Below, piece by piece: positions 24,501 to 38,954 of a stretch of 64,000 nt of DNA (the first letter of the stretch is position 1; each line of letters starts with the position of its first letter). The translations under genes were made by a program, and so were the position numbers. Below the pieces are notes generated by a model, which saw only the letters and a list, made by a program, of their open reading frames with translations, ran no database searches and was not told the DNA's origin. This DNA is from Meghimatium bilineatum (Eukaryota; Mollusca; Gastropoda; Stylommatophora; Philomycidae), in contig CM067315.1 in the NCBI GenBank assembly GCA_034231615.1, positions 17,587,513 to 17,651,512 of the forward strand. The letters are read 5' to 3'.

Positions 24501-26200
24501 AGCTGCAATACAACGAAATCACGTGTAATAGACCAGAATACACTCAATTCTAGTGTAGAAAGCTTCAGTACAATGGGTTTGTGAGTAATATGCTAGAATA
24601 ACAGAGTTTTGGCGTACTAAACTGCAATAGACCCAATTCGTGCGTAATACGACAATTCTGAAGTAGTAAGCTACAATAGACCAAATTCGTGTGTCCAGAA
24701 TACAATTTCTGGTGTAGTAAGCTGCAGTACACTCAATTTGTTAGTTATATGCCAGAATACAACGAGATCTGACATACTAAACAGCAAGAGACCTAATTTG
24801 TGTGTAGTACGCCAGTTTTCTGACGTCTCTAGCTGCAATACATCAAATTAGTGTGTAAATTGCCAGGATATACAGAGTTCTGTTGTAGAAAGCTACAGTA
24901 CACTCAATTTGTGAGTAATATGCCAGAATACAACGAGTTCTAACGTAGTAAGCTACTATACACCAAATTCGTGTGCAGAATACAATTTCTGGTGTAGTAA
25001 GCTGCAATACAACGAAATCACGTGTAATAGACCAGAATACACTCAATTCTAGTGTAGAAAGCTTCAGTACAATGGGTTTGTGAGTAATATGCTAGAATAA
25101 CAGAGTTTTGGCGTACTAAACTGCAATAGACCCAATTCGTGCGTAATACGACAATTCTGAAGTAGTAAGCTACAATAGACCAAATTCGTGTGTCCAGAAT
25201 ACAATTTCTGGTGTAGTAAGCTGCAGTACACTCAATTTACTAGTTATATGCCAGAATACAACGAGATCTGACATACTAAACAGCAAGAGACCTAATTTGT
25301 GTGTAGTACGCCAGTTTTCTGACGTCTCTAGCTGCAATACATCAAATTAGTGTGTAAATTGCCAGGATATACAGAGTTCTGTTGTAGAAAGCTGCAGTAC
25401 ACTCAATTTGTGAGTAATATGCCAGAATACAACGAGTTCTAACGTAGTAAGCTACAATACACCAAATTCGTGTGCAGAATACAATTTCTGGTGTAGTAAG
25501 CTGCAATACAACGAAATCACGTGTAATAGACCAGAATACACTCAATTCTAGTGTAGAAAGCTTCAGTACAATGGGTTTGTGAGTAATATGCTAGAATAAC
25601 AGAGTTTTGGCGTACTAAACTGCAATAGACCCAATTCGTGCGTAATACGACAATTCTGAAGTAGTAAGCTACAATAGACCAAATTCGTGTGTCCAGAATA
25701 CAATTTCTGGTGTAGTAAGCTGCAGTACACTCAATTTGTTAGTTATATGCCAGAATACAACGAGATCTGACATACTAAACAGCAAGAGACCTAATTTGTG
25801 TGTAGTACGCCAGTTTTCTGACGTCTCTAGCTGCAATACATCAAATTAGTGTGTAAATTGCCAGGATATACAGAGTTCTGTTGTAGAAAGCTGCAGTACA
25901 CTCAATTTGTGAGTAATATGCCAGAATACAACGAGTTCTAACGTAGTAAGCTACAATACACCAAATTCGTGTGCAGAATACAATTTCTGGTGTAGTAAGC
26001 TGCAATACAACGAAATCACGTGTAATAGACCAGAATACACTCAATTCTAGTGTAGAAAGCTTCAGTACAATGGGTTTGTGAGTAATATGCTAGAATAACA
26101 GAGTTTTGGCGTACTAAACTGCAATAGACCCAATTCGTGCGTAATACGACAATTCTGAAGTAGTAAGCTACAATAGACCAAATTCGTGTGTCCAGAATAC
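21560..26200. repeat. Large duplicated segment, copy 1
   Basis: The order of monomer variants here recurs at about 27760-32400. Matching landmarks include CTGTTATAG at 21721 and 27920, and the one-base loss in b near 22640 and 28839 (offset 6199). After the 3-nt loss at 24431 the offset becomes 6202. Edges are approximate: homology is lost left of about 21.5 kb and right of about 26.2 kb. Confidence 0.7.
25553..26051. repeat. Reference satellite monomer with its nine subrepeats
   Basis: This is a clean 499-bp copy. Subrepeats: a 25553-25611, b 25612-25660, c 25661-25711, d 25712-25771, e 25772-25822, f 25823-25882, g 25883-25942, h 25943-25991, i 25992-26051. Most open with GTAGTAAGCTGCAATACA or a close variant, continue with an AATTYGTGTG core, and end near CAGAATACAACGAGTTCT. 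By eye a, d and g are close (CAGTACA then TTTGTGAGTAATATGC); b and e are close (TACTAAAC then AGACC); c and h are nearly identical apart from TAGACC/TACACC and TGTCCAG/TGCAG. f and i are the most diverged. The order A-B-C, A-B-F, A-C-I gives three units of 159, 171 and 169 bp. Composition of this monomer type is 188 G+C of 499. Confidence 0.9.
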
Positions 26201-26550
26201 AATTTCTGGTGTAGTAAGCTGCAGTACATTCAATTTGTTAGTTATATGCCAGAATACAACGAGATCTGACATACTAAACAGCAAGAGACCTAATTTGTGT
26301 GTAGTACGCCAGTTTTCTGACGTCTCTAGCTGCAATACATCAAATTAGTGTGTAAATTGCCAGGATATACAGAGTTCTGTTGTAGAAAGCTGCAGTACAC
26401 TCAATTTGTGAGTAATATGCCAGAATACAACGAGTTCTAACGTAGTAAGCTACTATACACCAAATTCGTGTGCAGAATACAATTTCTGGTGTAGTAAGCT
26501 GCAATACAACGAAATCACGTGTAATAGACCAGAATACACTCAATTCTAGT

Positions 26551-26769
26551 GTAGAAAGCTTCAGTACAATGGGTTTGTGGGTAATATGCTAGAATAACAG
26601 AGTTTTGGCGTACTAAACTGCAATAGACCCAATTCGTGCGTAATACGACAATTCTGAAGTAGTAAGCTACAATAGACCAAATTCGTGTGTCCAGAATACA
26701 ATTTCTGGTGTAGTAAGCTGCAATACAACGAAATCACGTGTAATAGACCAGAATACACTCAATTCTAGT
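26551..26769. repeat. 219-bp short unit
   Basis: This looks the same as the 19355 copy, including GTGGGTAAT. It is followed by the same subtype monomer, so the two loci are copies of one event. Confidence 0.85.
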
Positions 26770-27759
26770 GTAGAAAGCTTCAGTACAATGGGTTTGTGGG
26801 TAATATGCTAGAATAACAGAGTTTTGGCGTACTAAACTGCAATAGACCCAATTCGTGCGTTATACGACAATTCTGAAGTAGTAAGCTACAATACACCAAA
26901 TTCGTGTGTCCAGAATACAATTTCTGGTGTAGTAAGCTGCAGTACACTCAATTTGTTAGTTATATGCCAGAATACAACGAGATCTGACATACTAAACAAC
27001 AAGAGACCTAATTTGTGTGTAGTACGCCAGTTTTCTGACGTCAAGCTGCAATACATCAAATTAGTGTGTAAATTGCCAGGATATACAGAGTTCTGTTGTA
27101 GAAAGCTGCAGTACACTCAATTTGTGAGTAATATGCCAGAATACAACGAGTTCTAACGTAGTAAGCTACAATACACCAAATTCGTGTGCAGAATACAATT
27201 TCTGGTGTAGTAAGCTGCAATACAACGAAATCACGTGTAATAGACCAGAATACACTCAATTCTAGTGTAGAAAGCTTCAGTACAATGGGTTTTTGGGTAA
27301 TATGCTAGAATAACAGAGTTTTGGCGTACTAAACTGCAATAGACCCAATTCGTGCGTTATACGACAATTCTGAAGTAGTAAGCTACAATACACCAAATTC
27401 GTGTGTCCAGAATACAATTTCTGTTCTAGTAAGCTGCAGTACATTCAATTTGTTAGTTATATGCCAGAATACAACGAGATCTGACATACTAAACAACAAG
27501 AGACCTAATTTGTGTGTAGTACGCCAGTTTTCTGACGTCTCTAGCTGCAATACATCAAATTAGTGTGTAAATTGCCAGGATATACAGAGTTCTGTTTTAG
27601 AAAGCTGCAGTACACTCAATTTGTGAGTAATATGCCAGATTACAACGAGTTCTAACGTAGTAAGCTACAATACACCAAATTCGTGTGCAGAATACAATTT
27701 CTGGTGTAGTAAGCTGCAATACAACGAAATCACGTGTAATAGACCAGAATACACTCAAT

Positions 27760-30700
27760 TCTAGTGTAGAAAGCTTCAGTACAATGGGTTTGTGAGTAAT
27801 ATGCTAGAATAACAGAGTTTTGGCGTACTAAACTGCAATAGACCCAATTCGTGCGTTATACGACAATTCTGAAGTAGTAAGCTACAATACATCAAATTCG
27901 TGTGTCCAGAATACAATTTCTGTTATAGTAAGCTGCAGTACACTCAATTTGTTAGTTATATGCCAGAATACAACGAGATCTGACATACTAAACAGCAAGA
28001 GACCTAATTTGTGTGTAGTACGCCAGTTTTCTGACGTCTTAAGCTGCAATACATCAAATTAGTGTGTAAATTGCCAGGATATACAGAGTTCTGTTGTAGA
28101 AAGCTGCAGTACACTCAATTTGTGAGTAATATGCCAGAATACAACGAGTTCTAACGTAGTAAGCTACAATACACCAAATTCGTGTGCAGAATACAATTTC
28201 TGGTGTAGTAAGCTGCAATACAACGAAATCACGTGTAATAGACCAGAATACACTCAATTCTAGTGTAGAAAGCTTCAGTACAATGGGTTTGTGAGTAATA
28301 TGCTAGAATAACAGAGTTTTGGCGTAGTAAACTGCAATAGACCCAATTCGTGCGTAATACGACAATTCTGAAGTAGTAAGCTACAATAGACCAAATTCGT
28401 GTGTCCAGAATACAATTTCTGTTCTAGTAAGCTGCAGTACACTCAATTTGTTAGTTATATGCCAGAATACAACGAGATCTGACATACTAAACAGCAAGAG
28501 ACCTAATTTGTGTGTAGTACGCCAGTTTTCTGACGTCTTAAGCTGCAATACATCAAATTAGTGTGTAAATTGCCAGGATATACAGAGTTCTGTTGTAGAA
28601 AGCTGCAGTACACTCAATTTGTGAGTAATATGCCAGAATACAACGAGTTCTAACGTAGTAAGCTACAATACACAAATTCGTGTGCAGAATACAATTTCTG
28701 GTGTAGTAAGCTGCAATACAACGAAATCACGTGTAATAGACCAGAATACACTCAATTCTAGTGTAGAAAGCTTCAGTACAATGGGTTTGTGAGTAATATG
28801 CTAGAATAACAGAGTTTTGGCGTACTAAACTGCAATAGACCAATTCGTGCGTAATACGACAATTCTGAAGTAGTAAGCTACAATAGACCAAATTCGTGTG
28901 TCCAGAATACAATTTCTGGTGTAGTAAGCTGCAGTACACTCAATTTGTTAGTTATATGCCAGAATACAACGAGATCTGACATACTAAACAGCAAGAGACC
29001 TAATTTGTGTGTAGTACGCCAGTTTTCTGACGTCTCTAGCTGCAATACATCAAATTAGTGTGTAAATTGCCAGGATATACAGAGTTCTGTTGTAGAAAGC
29101 TGCAGTACACTCAATTTGTGAGTAATATGCCAGAATACAACGAGTTCTAACGTAGTAAGCTACTATACACCAAATTCGTGTGCAGAATACAATTTCTGGT
29201 GTAGTAAGCTGCAATACAACGAAATCACGTGTAATAGACCAGAATACACTCAATTCTAGTGTAGAAAGCTTCAGTACAATGGGTTTGTGAGTAATATGCT
29301 AGAATAACAGAGTTTTGGCGTACTAAACTGCAATAGACCCAATTCGTGCGTTATACGACAATTCTGAAGTAGTAAGCTACAATAGACCAAATTCGTGTGT
29401 CCAGAATACAATTTCTGTTCTAGTAAGCTGCAGTACACTCAATTTGTTAGTTATATGCCAGAATACAACGAGATCTGACATACTAAACAGCAAGAGACCT
29501 AATTTGTGTGTAGTACGCCAGTTTTCTGACGTCTTAAGCTGCAATACATCAAATTAGTGTGTAAAGTGCCAGGATATACAGAGTTCTGTTGTAGAAAGCT
29601 GCAGTACACTCAATTTGTGAGTAATATGCCAGAATACAACGAGTTCTAACGTAGTAAGCTACAATACACCAAATTCGTGTGCAGAATACAATTTCTGGTG
29701 TAGTAAGCTGCAATACAACGAAATCACGTTTAATAGACCAGAATACACTCAATTCTAGTGTAGAAAGCTTCAGTACAATGGGTTTGTGAGTAATATGCTA
29801 GAATAACAGAGTTTTGGCGTAGTAAACTGCAATAGACCCAATTCGTGCGTAATACGACAATTCTGAAGTAGTAAGCTACAATAGACCAAATTCGTGTGTC
29901 CAGAATACAATTTCTGTTCTAGTAAGCTGCAGTACACTCAATTTGTTAGTTATATGCCAGAATACAACGAGATCTGACATACTAAACAGCAAGAGACCTA
30001 ATTTGTGTGTAGTACGCCAGTTTTCTGACGTCTTAAGCTGCAATACATCAAATTAGTGTGTAAATTGCCAGGATATACAGAGTTCTGTTGTAGAAAGCTG
30101 CAGTACACTCAATTTGTGAGTAATATGCCAGAATACAACGAGTTCTAACGTAGTAAGCTACAATACACAAATTCGTGTGCAGAATACAATTTCTGGTGTA
30201 GTAAGCTGCAATACAACGAAATCACGTGTAATAGACCAGAATACACTCAATTCTAGTGTAGAAAGCTTCAGTACAATGGGTTTGTGAGTAATATGCTAGA
30301 ATAACAGAGTTTTGGCGTACTAAACTGCAATAGACCCAATTCGTGCGTTATACGACAATTCTGAAGTAGTAAGCTACAATAGACCAAATTCGTGTGTCCA
30401 GAATACAATTTCTGTTCTAGTAAGCTGCAGTACACTCAATTTGTTAGTTATATGCCAGAATACAACGAGATCTGACATACTAAACAGCAAGAGACCTAAT
30501 TTGTGTGTAGTACGCCAGTTTTCTGACGTCTTAAGCTGCAATACATCAAATTAGTGTGTAAATTGCCAGGATATACAGAGTTCTGTTGTAGAAAGCTGCA
30601 GTACACTCAATTTGTGAGTAATATGCCAGAATACAACGAGTTCTAACGTAGTAAGCTACAATACACCAAATTCGTGTGCAGAATACAATTTCTGGTGTAG

Positions 30701-32400
30701 TAAGCTGCAATACAACGAAATCACGTGTAATAGACCAGAATACACTCAATTCTAGTGTAGAAAGCTTCAGTACAATGGGTTTGTGAGTAATATGCTAGAA
30801 TAACAGAGTTTTGGCGTACTAAACTGCAATAGACCCAATTCGTGCGTAATACGACAATTCTGAAGTAGTAAGCTACAATAGACCAAATTCGTGTGTCCAG
30901 AATACAATTTCTGGTGTAGTAAGCTGCAGTACACTCAATTTGTTAGTTATATGCCAGAATACAACGAGATCTGACATACTAAACAGCAAGAGACCTAATT
31001 TGTGTGTAGTACGCCAGTTTTCTGACGTCTCTAGCTGCAATACATCAAATTAGTGTGTAAATTGCCAGGATATACAGAGTTCTGTTGTAGAAAGCTACAG
31101 TACACTCAATTTGTGAGTAATATGCCAGAATACAACGAGTTCTAACGTAGTAAGCTACTATACACCAAATTCGTGTGCAGAATACAATTTCTGGTGTAGT
31201 AAGCTGCAATACAACGAAATCACGTGTAATAGACCAGAATACACTCAATTCTAGTGTAGAAAGCTTCAGTACAATGGGTTTGTGAGTAATATGCTAGAAT
31301 AACAGAGTTTTGGCGTACTAAACTGCAATAGACCCAATTCGTGCGTAATACGACAATTCTGAAGTAGTAAGCTACAATAGACCAAATTCGTGTGTCCAGA
31401 ATACAATTTCTGGTGTAGTAAGCTGCAGTACACTCAATTTACTAGTTATATGCCAGAATACAACGAGATCTGACATACTAAACAGCAAGAGACCTAATTT
31501 GTGTGTAGTACGCCAGTTTTCTGACGTCTCTAGCTGCAATACATCAAATTAGTGTGTAAATTGCCAGGATATACAGAGTTCTGTTGTAGAAAGCTGCAGT
31601 ACACTCAATTTGTGAGTAATATGCCAGAATACAACGAGTTCTAACGTAGTAAGCTACAATACACCAAATTCGTGTGCAGAATACAATTTCTGGTGTAGTA
31701 AGCTGCAATACAACGAAATCACGTGTAATAGACCAGAATACACTCAATTCTAGTGTAGAAAGCTTCAGTACAATGGGTTTGTGAGTAATATGCTAGAATA
31801 ACAGAGTTTTGGCGTACTAAACTGCAATAGACCCAATTCGTGCGTAATACGACAATTCTGAAGTAGTAAGCTACAATAGACCAAATTCGTGTGTCCAGAA
31901 TACAATTTCTGGTGTAGTAAGCTGCAGTACACTCAATTTGTTAGTTATATGCCAGAATACAACGAGATCTGACATACTAAACAGCAAGAGACCTAATTTG
32001 TGTGTAGTACGCCAGTTTTCTGACGTCTCTAGCTGCAATACATCAAATTAGTGTGTAAATTGCCAGGATATACAGAGTTCTGTTGTAGAAAGCTGCAGTA
32101 CACTCAATTTGTGAGTAATATGCCAGAATACAACGAGTTCTAACGTAGTAAGCTACAATACACCAAATTCGTGTGCAGAATACAATTTCTGGTGTAGTAA
32201 GCTGCAATACAACGAAATCACGTGTAATAGACCAGAATACACTCAATTCTAGTGTAGAAAGCTTCAGTACAATGGGTTTGTGAGTAATATGCTAGAATAA
32301 CAGAGTTTTGGCGTACTAAACTGCAATAGACCCAATTCGTGCGTAATACGACAATTCTGAAGTAGTAAGCTACAATAGACCAAATTCGTGTGTCCAGAAT
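27760..32400. repeat. Large duplicated segment, copy 2
   Basis: Second copy of the 21.6-26.2 kb segment. It lacks the 3-nt loss and is otherwise very close by eye. The offset is not a whole number of monomers because a 219-bp short unit lies between the copies. Confidence 0.7.
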
Positions 32401-35400
32401 ACAATTTCTGGTGTAGTAAGCTGCAGTACACTCAATTTGTTAGTTATATGCCAGAATACAACGAGATCTGACATACTAAACAGCAAGAGACCTAATTTGT
32501 GTGTAGTACGCCAGTTTTCTGACGTCTCTAGCTGCAATACATCAAATTAGTGTGTAAATTGCCAGGATATACAGAGTTCTGTTGTAGAAAGCTACAGTAC
32601 ACTCAATTTGTGAGTAATATGCCAGAATACAACGAGTTCTAACGTAGTAAGCTACTATACACCAAATTCGTGTGCAGAATACAATTTCTGGTGTAGTAAG
32701 CTGCAATACAACGAAATCACGTGTAATAGACCAGAATACACTCAATTCTAGTGTAGAAAGCTTCAGTACAATGGGTTTGTGAGTAATATGCTAGAATAAC
32801 AGAGTTTTGGCGTACTAAACTGCAATAGACCCAATTCGTGCGTAATACGACAATTCTGAAGTAGTAAGCTACAATAGACCAAATTCGTGTGTCCAGAATA
32901 CAATTTCTGGTGTAGTAAGCTGCAGTACACTCAATTTACTAGTTATATGCCAGAATACAACGAGATCTGACATACTAAACAGCAAGAGACCTAATTTGTG
33001 TGTAGTACGCCAGTTTTCTGACGTCTCTAGCTGCAATACATCAAATTAGTGTGTAAATTGCCAGGATATACAGAGTTCTGTTGTAGAAAGCTGCAGTACA
33101 CTCAATTTGTGAGTAATATGCCAGAATACAACGAGTTCTAACGTAGTAAGCTACAATACACCAAATTCGTGTGCAGAATACAATTTCTGGTGTAGTAAGC
33201 TGCAATACAACGAAATCACGTGTAATAGACCAGAATACACTCAATTCTAGTGTAGAAAGCTTCAGTACAATGGGTTTGTGAGTAATATGCTAGAATAACA
33301 GAGTTTTGGCGTACTAAACTGCAATAGACCCAATTCGTGCGTTATACGACAATTCTGAAGTAGTAAGCTACAATAGACCAAATTCGTGTGTCCAGAATAC
33401 AATTTCTGTTCTAGTAAGCTGCAGTACACTCAATCTGTTAGTTATATGCCAGAATACAACGAGATCTGACATACTAAACAGCAAGAGACCTAATTTGTGT
33501 GTAGTACGCCAGTTTTCTGACGTCTTAAGCTGCAATACATCAAATTAGTGTGTAAAGTGCCAGGATATACAGAGTTCTGTTGTAGAAAGCTGCAGTACAC
33601 TCAATTTGTGAGTAATATGCCAGAATACAACGAGTTCTAACGTAGTAAGCTACAATACACCAAATTCGTGTGCAGAATACAATTTCTGGTGTAGTAAGCT
33701 GCAATACAACGAAATCACGTTTAATAGACCAGAATACACTCAATTCTAGTGTAGAAAGCTTCAGTACAATGGGTTTGTGAGTAATATGCTAGAATAACAG
33801 AGTTTTGGCGTAGTAAACTGCAATAGACCCAATTCGTGCGTAATACGACAATTCTGAAGTAGTAAGCTACAATAGACCAAATTCGTGTGTCCAGAATACA
33901 ATTTCTGTTCTAGTAAGCTGCAGTACACTCAATTTGTTAGTTATATGCCAGAATACAACGAGATCTGACATACTAAACAGCAAGAGACCTAATTTGTGTG
34001 TAGTACGCCAGTTTTCTGACGTCTTAAGCTGCAATACATCAAATTAGTGTGTAAATTGCCAGGATATACAGAGTTCTGTTGTAGAAAACTGCAGTACACT
34101 CAATTTGTGAGTAATATGCCAGAATACAACGAGTTCTAACGTAGTAAGCTACAATACACAAATTCGTGTGCAGAATACAATTTCTGGTGTAGTAAGCTGC
34201 AATACAACGAAATCACGTGTAATAGACCAGAATACACTCAATTCTAGTGTAGAAAGCTTCAGTACAATGGGTTTGTGAGTAATATGCTAGAATAACAGAG
34301 TTTTGGCGTACTAAACTGCAATAGACCCAATTCGTGCGTTATACGACAATTCTGAAGTAGTAAGCTACAATAGACCAAATTCGTGTGTCCAGAATACAAT
34401 TTCTGTTCTAGTAAGCTGCAGTACACTCAATTTGTTAGTTATATGCCAGAATACAACGAGATCTGACATACTAAACAGCAAGAGACCTAATTTGTGTGTA
34501 GTACGCCAGTTTTCTGACGTCTTAAGCTGCAATACATCAAATTAGTGTGTAAAGTGCCAGGATATACAGAGTTCTGTTGTAGAAAGCTGCAGTACACTCA
34601 ATTTGTGAGTAATATGCCAGAATACAACGAGTTCTAACGTAGTAAGCTACAATACACCAAATTCGTGTGCAGAATACAATTTCTGGTGTAGTAAGCTGCA
34701 ATACAACGAAATCACGTGTAATAGACCAGAATACACTCAATTCTAGTGTAGAAAGCTTCAGTACAATGGGTTTGTGAGTAATATGCTAGAATAACAGAGT
34801 TTTGGCGTACTAAACTGCAATAGACCCAATTCGTGCGTAATACGACAATTCTGAAGTAGTAAGCTACAATAGACCAAATTCGTGTGTCCAGAATACAATT
34901 TCTGGTGTAGTAAGCTGCAGTACACTCAATTTGTTAGTTATATGCCAGAATACAACGAGATCTGACATACTAAACAGCAAGAGACCTAATTTGTGTGTAG
35001 TACGCCAGTTTTCTGACGTCTCTAGCTGCAATACATCAAATTAGTGTGTAAATTGCCAGGATATACAGAGTTCTGTTGTAGAAAGCTACAGTACACTCAA
35101 TTTGTGAGTAATATGCCAGAATACAACGAGTTCTAACGTAGTAAGCTACTATACACCAAATTCGTGTGCAGAATACAATTTCTGGTGTAGTAAGCTGCAA
35201 TACAACGAAATCACGTGTAATAGACCAGAATACACTCAATTCTAGTGTAGAAAGCTTCAGTACAATGGGTTTGTGAGTAATATGCTAGAATAACAGAGTT
35301 TTGGCGTACTAAACTGCAATAGACCCAATTCGTGCGTAATACGACAATTCTGAAGTAGTAAGCTACAATAGACCAAATTCGTGTGTCCAGAATACAATTT

Positions 35401-37741
35401 CTGGTGTAGTAAGCTGCAGTACACTCAATTTACTAGTTATATGCCAGAATACAACGAGATCTGACATACTAAACAGCAAGAGACCTAATTTGTGTGTAGT
35501 ACGCCAGTTTTCTGACGTCTCTAGCTGCAATACATCAAATTAGTGTGTAAATTGCCAGGATATACAGAGTTCTGTTGTAGAAAGCTGCAGTACACTCAAT
35601 TTGTGAGTAATATGCCAGAATACAACGAGTTCTAACGTAGTAAGCTACAATACACCAAATTCGTGTGCAGAATACAATTTCTGGTGTAGTAAGCTGCAAT
35701 ACAACGAAATCACGTGTAATAGACCAGAATACACTCAATTCTAGTGTAGAAAGCTTCAGTACAATGGGTTTGTGAGTAATATGCTAGAATAACAGAGTTT
35801 TGGCGTACTAAACTGCAATAGACCCAATTCGTGCGTTATACGACAATTCTGAAGTAGTAAGCTACAATAGACCAAATTCGTGTGTCCAGAATACAATTTC
35901 TGTTCTAGTAAGCTGCAGTACACTCAATCTGTTAGTTATATGCCAGAATACAACGAGATCTGACATACTAAACAGCAAGAGACCTAATTTGTGTGTAGTA
36001 CGCCAGTTTTCTGACGTCTTAAGCTGCAATACATCAAATTAGTGTGTAAATTGCCAGGATATACAGAGTTCTGTTGTAGAAAGCTGCAGTACACTCAATT
36101 TGTGAGTAATATGCCAGAATACAACGAGTTCTAACGTAGTAAGCTACAATACACCAAATTCGTGTGCAGAATACAATTTCTGGTGTAGTAAGCTGCAATA
36201 CAACGAAATCACGTGTAATAGACCAGAATACACTCAATTCTTGTGTAGAAAGCTTCAGTACAATGGGTTTGTGAGTAATATGCTAGAATAACAGAGTTTT
36301 GGCGTAGTAAACTGCAATAGACCCAATTCGTGCGCAATACGACAATTCTGAAGTAGTAAGCTACAATAGACCAAATTCGTGTGTCCAGAATACAATTTCT
36401 GTTCTAGTAAGCTGCAGTACACTCAATTTGTTAGTTATATGCCAGAATACAACGAGATCTGACATACTAAACAGCAAGAGACCTAATTTGTGTGTAGTAC
36501 GCCAGTTTTCTGACGTCTTAAGCTGCAATACATCAAATTAGTGTGTAAATTGCCAGGATATACAGAGTTCTGTTGTAGAATGCTGCAGTACACTCAATTT
36601 TTGAGTAATATGCCAGAATACAACGAGTTCTAACGTAGTAAGCTACAATACACCAAATTCGTGTGCAGAATACAATTTCTGGTGTAGTAAGCTGCAATAC
36701 AACGAAATCACGTGTAATAGACCAGAATACACTCAATTCTAGTGTAGAAAGCTTCAGTACAATGGGTTTGTGAGTAATATGCTAGAATAACAGAGTTTTG
36801 GCGTACTAAACTGCAATAGACCCAATTCGTGCGTAATACGACAATTCTGAAGTAGTAAGCTACAATAGACCAAATTCGTGTGTCCAGAATACAATTTCTG
36901 GTGTAGTAAGCTGCAGTACACTCAATTTGTTAGTTATATGCCAGAATACAACGAGATCTGACATACTAAACAGCAAGAGACCTAATTTGTGTGTAGTACG
37001 CCAGTTTTCTGACGTCTCTAGCTGCAATACATCAAATTAGTGTGTAAATTGCCAGGATATACAGAGTTCTGTTGTAGAATGCTGCAGTACACTCAATTTG
37101 TGAGTAATATGCCAGAATACAACGAGTTCTAACGTAGTAAGCTACAATACACCAAATTCGTGTGCAGAATACAATTTCTGGTGTAGTAAGCTGCAATACA
37201 ACGAAATCACGTGTAATAGACCAGAATACACTCAATTCTAGTGTAGAAAGCTTCAGTACAATGGGTTTGTGAGTAATATGCTAGAATCACAGAGTTTTGG
37301 CGTAGTAAACTGCAATAGACCCAATTCGTGCGTAATACGACAATTCTGAAGTAGTAAGCTACAATAGACCAAATTCGTGTGTCCAGAATACAATTTCTGT
37401 TCTAGTAAGCTGCAGTACACTCAATTTGTTAGTTATATGCCAGAATACAACGAGATCTAACATACTAAACAGCAAGAGACCTAATTTGTGTGTAGTACGC
37501 CAGTTTTCTGACGTTTCTAGCTGCAATACATCAAATTAGTGTGTAAATTGCCAGGATATACAGAGTTCTGTTGTAGAATGCTGCAGTACACTCAATTTGT
37601 GAGTAATATGCCAGAATACAACGAGTTCTAACATAGTAAGCTACTATACACCAAATTCGTGTGCAGAATACAATTTCTGGTGTAGTAAGCTGCAATACAA
37701 CGAAATCACGTGTAATAGACCAGAATACACTCAATTCTAGT

Positions 37742-37960
37742 GTAGAAAGCTTCAGTACAATGGGTTTGTGAGTAATATGCTAGAATAACAGAGTTTTGGC
37801 GTACTAAACTGCAATAGACCCAATTCGTGCGTAATACGACAATTCTGAAGTAGTAAGCTACAATAGACCAAATTCGTGTGTCCAGAATACAATTTCTGGT
37901 GTAGTAAGCTGCAATACAACGAAATCACGTGTAATAGACCAGAACACACTCAATTCTAGT
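37742..37960. repeat. 219-bp short unit opening HOR block 1
   Basis: Carries AGAACACACTC in i (about 37942), a state shared only with the block 2 copy. Confidence 0.85.
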
Positions 37961-38954
37961 GTAGAAAGCTTCAGTACAATGGGTTTGTGGGTAATATGCT
38001 AGAATAACAGAGTTTTGGCGTACTAAACTGCAATAGACCCAATTCGTGCGTTATACGACAATTCTGAAGTAGTAAGCTACAATACACCAAATTCGTGTGT
38101 CCAGAATACAATTTCTGTTCTAGTAAGCTGCAGTACACTCAATTTGTTAGTTATATGCCAGAATACAACGAGATCTGACATACTACACAACAAGAGACCT
38201 AATTTGTGTGTAGTACGCCAGTTTTCTGACGTCAAGCTGCAATACATCAAATTAGTGTGTAAATTGCCAGGATATACAGAGTTCTGTTTTAGAAAGCTGC
38301 AGTACACTCAATTTGTGAGTAATATGCCAGATTACAACGAGTTCTAACGGTAAGCTACAATACACCAAATTCGTGTGCAAAATACAATTTCTGGCGCAGT
38401 AAGCTGCAATACAACGAAATCACGTGTAATAGACGAGAATACACTCAATTCTAGTGTAGAAAGCTTCAGTACAATGGGTTTGTGAGTAATATGCTAGAAT
38501 AACAGAGTTTTGGCGTACTAAACTGCAATAAACCCAATTCGTGCGTAATACGACAATTCTGAAGTAGTAAGCTACAATAGACCAAATTCGTGTGTCCAGA
38601 ATACAATTTCTGTTCTAGTAAGCTGCAGTACACTCAATTTACTAGTTATATGCCAGAATACAACGAGATCTGACATACTAAACAGCAAGAGACCTAATTT
38701 GTGTGTAGTACGCCAGTTTTCTGACGTCTCTAGCTGCAATACATCAAATTAGTGTGTAAATTGCCAGGATATACAGAGTTCTGTTGTAGAAAGCTGCAGT
38801 ACACTCAATTTGTGAGTAATATGCCAGAATACAACGAGTTCTAACGTAGTAAGCTACAATACACCAAATTCGTGTGCAGAATACAATTTCTGGTGTAGTA
38901 AGCTGCAATACAACGAAATCACGAGTAATAGACCAGAATACACTCAATTCTAGT

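Larger units (their letters stand above)
19355..26550. repeat. Higher-order block, short unit plus 14 monomers
   Basis: The 7196 bp equal 219 + 14 x 499 - 9. CTGTTATAG (end of c) occurs at 20226 and 21721 as a rare state. A three-base loss in g (AATACGAG at about 24431) and a one-base loss in b (AGACCAATTCG near 22640) serve as private landmarks. Its right two thirds are duplicated in the next block. Confidence 0.75.
26551..37741. repeat. Higher-order block, short unit plus 22 monomers
   Basis: The 11191 bp equal 219 + 22 x 499 - 6. The first few kilobases repeat the 19355-20800 arrangement (offset 7196). From about 27.8 kb it repeats the 21.6-26.2 kb stretch (offset 6199). At its right end (from about 36.2 kb) the GAATGCTGC, AATCACAG, GATCTAAC and GACGTTTCTAGC states that dominate the right zone appear. 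Confidence 0.75.

Noticed and set aside
25612-25660. CENP-B box-like motif near ATTCGTGCGTAATACGAC
   Set aside because: TTCG is present, but the required A and CGGG positions are not; no subrepeat matches the 17-bp box.
25612-25660. Imperfect inverted repeat TCGTGCGTAATACGA in subrepeat b
   Set aside because: Only four paired bases flank a seven-base loop; too weak to call, and changed in copies with TTATACG or CAATACG.
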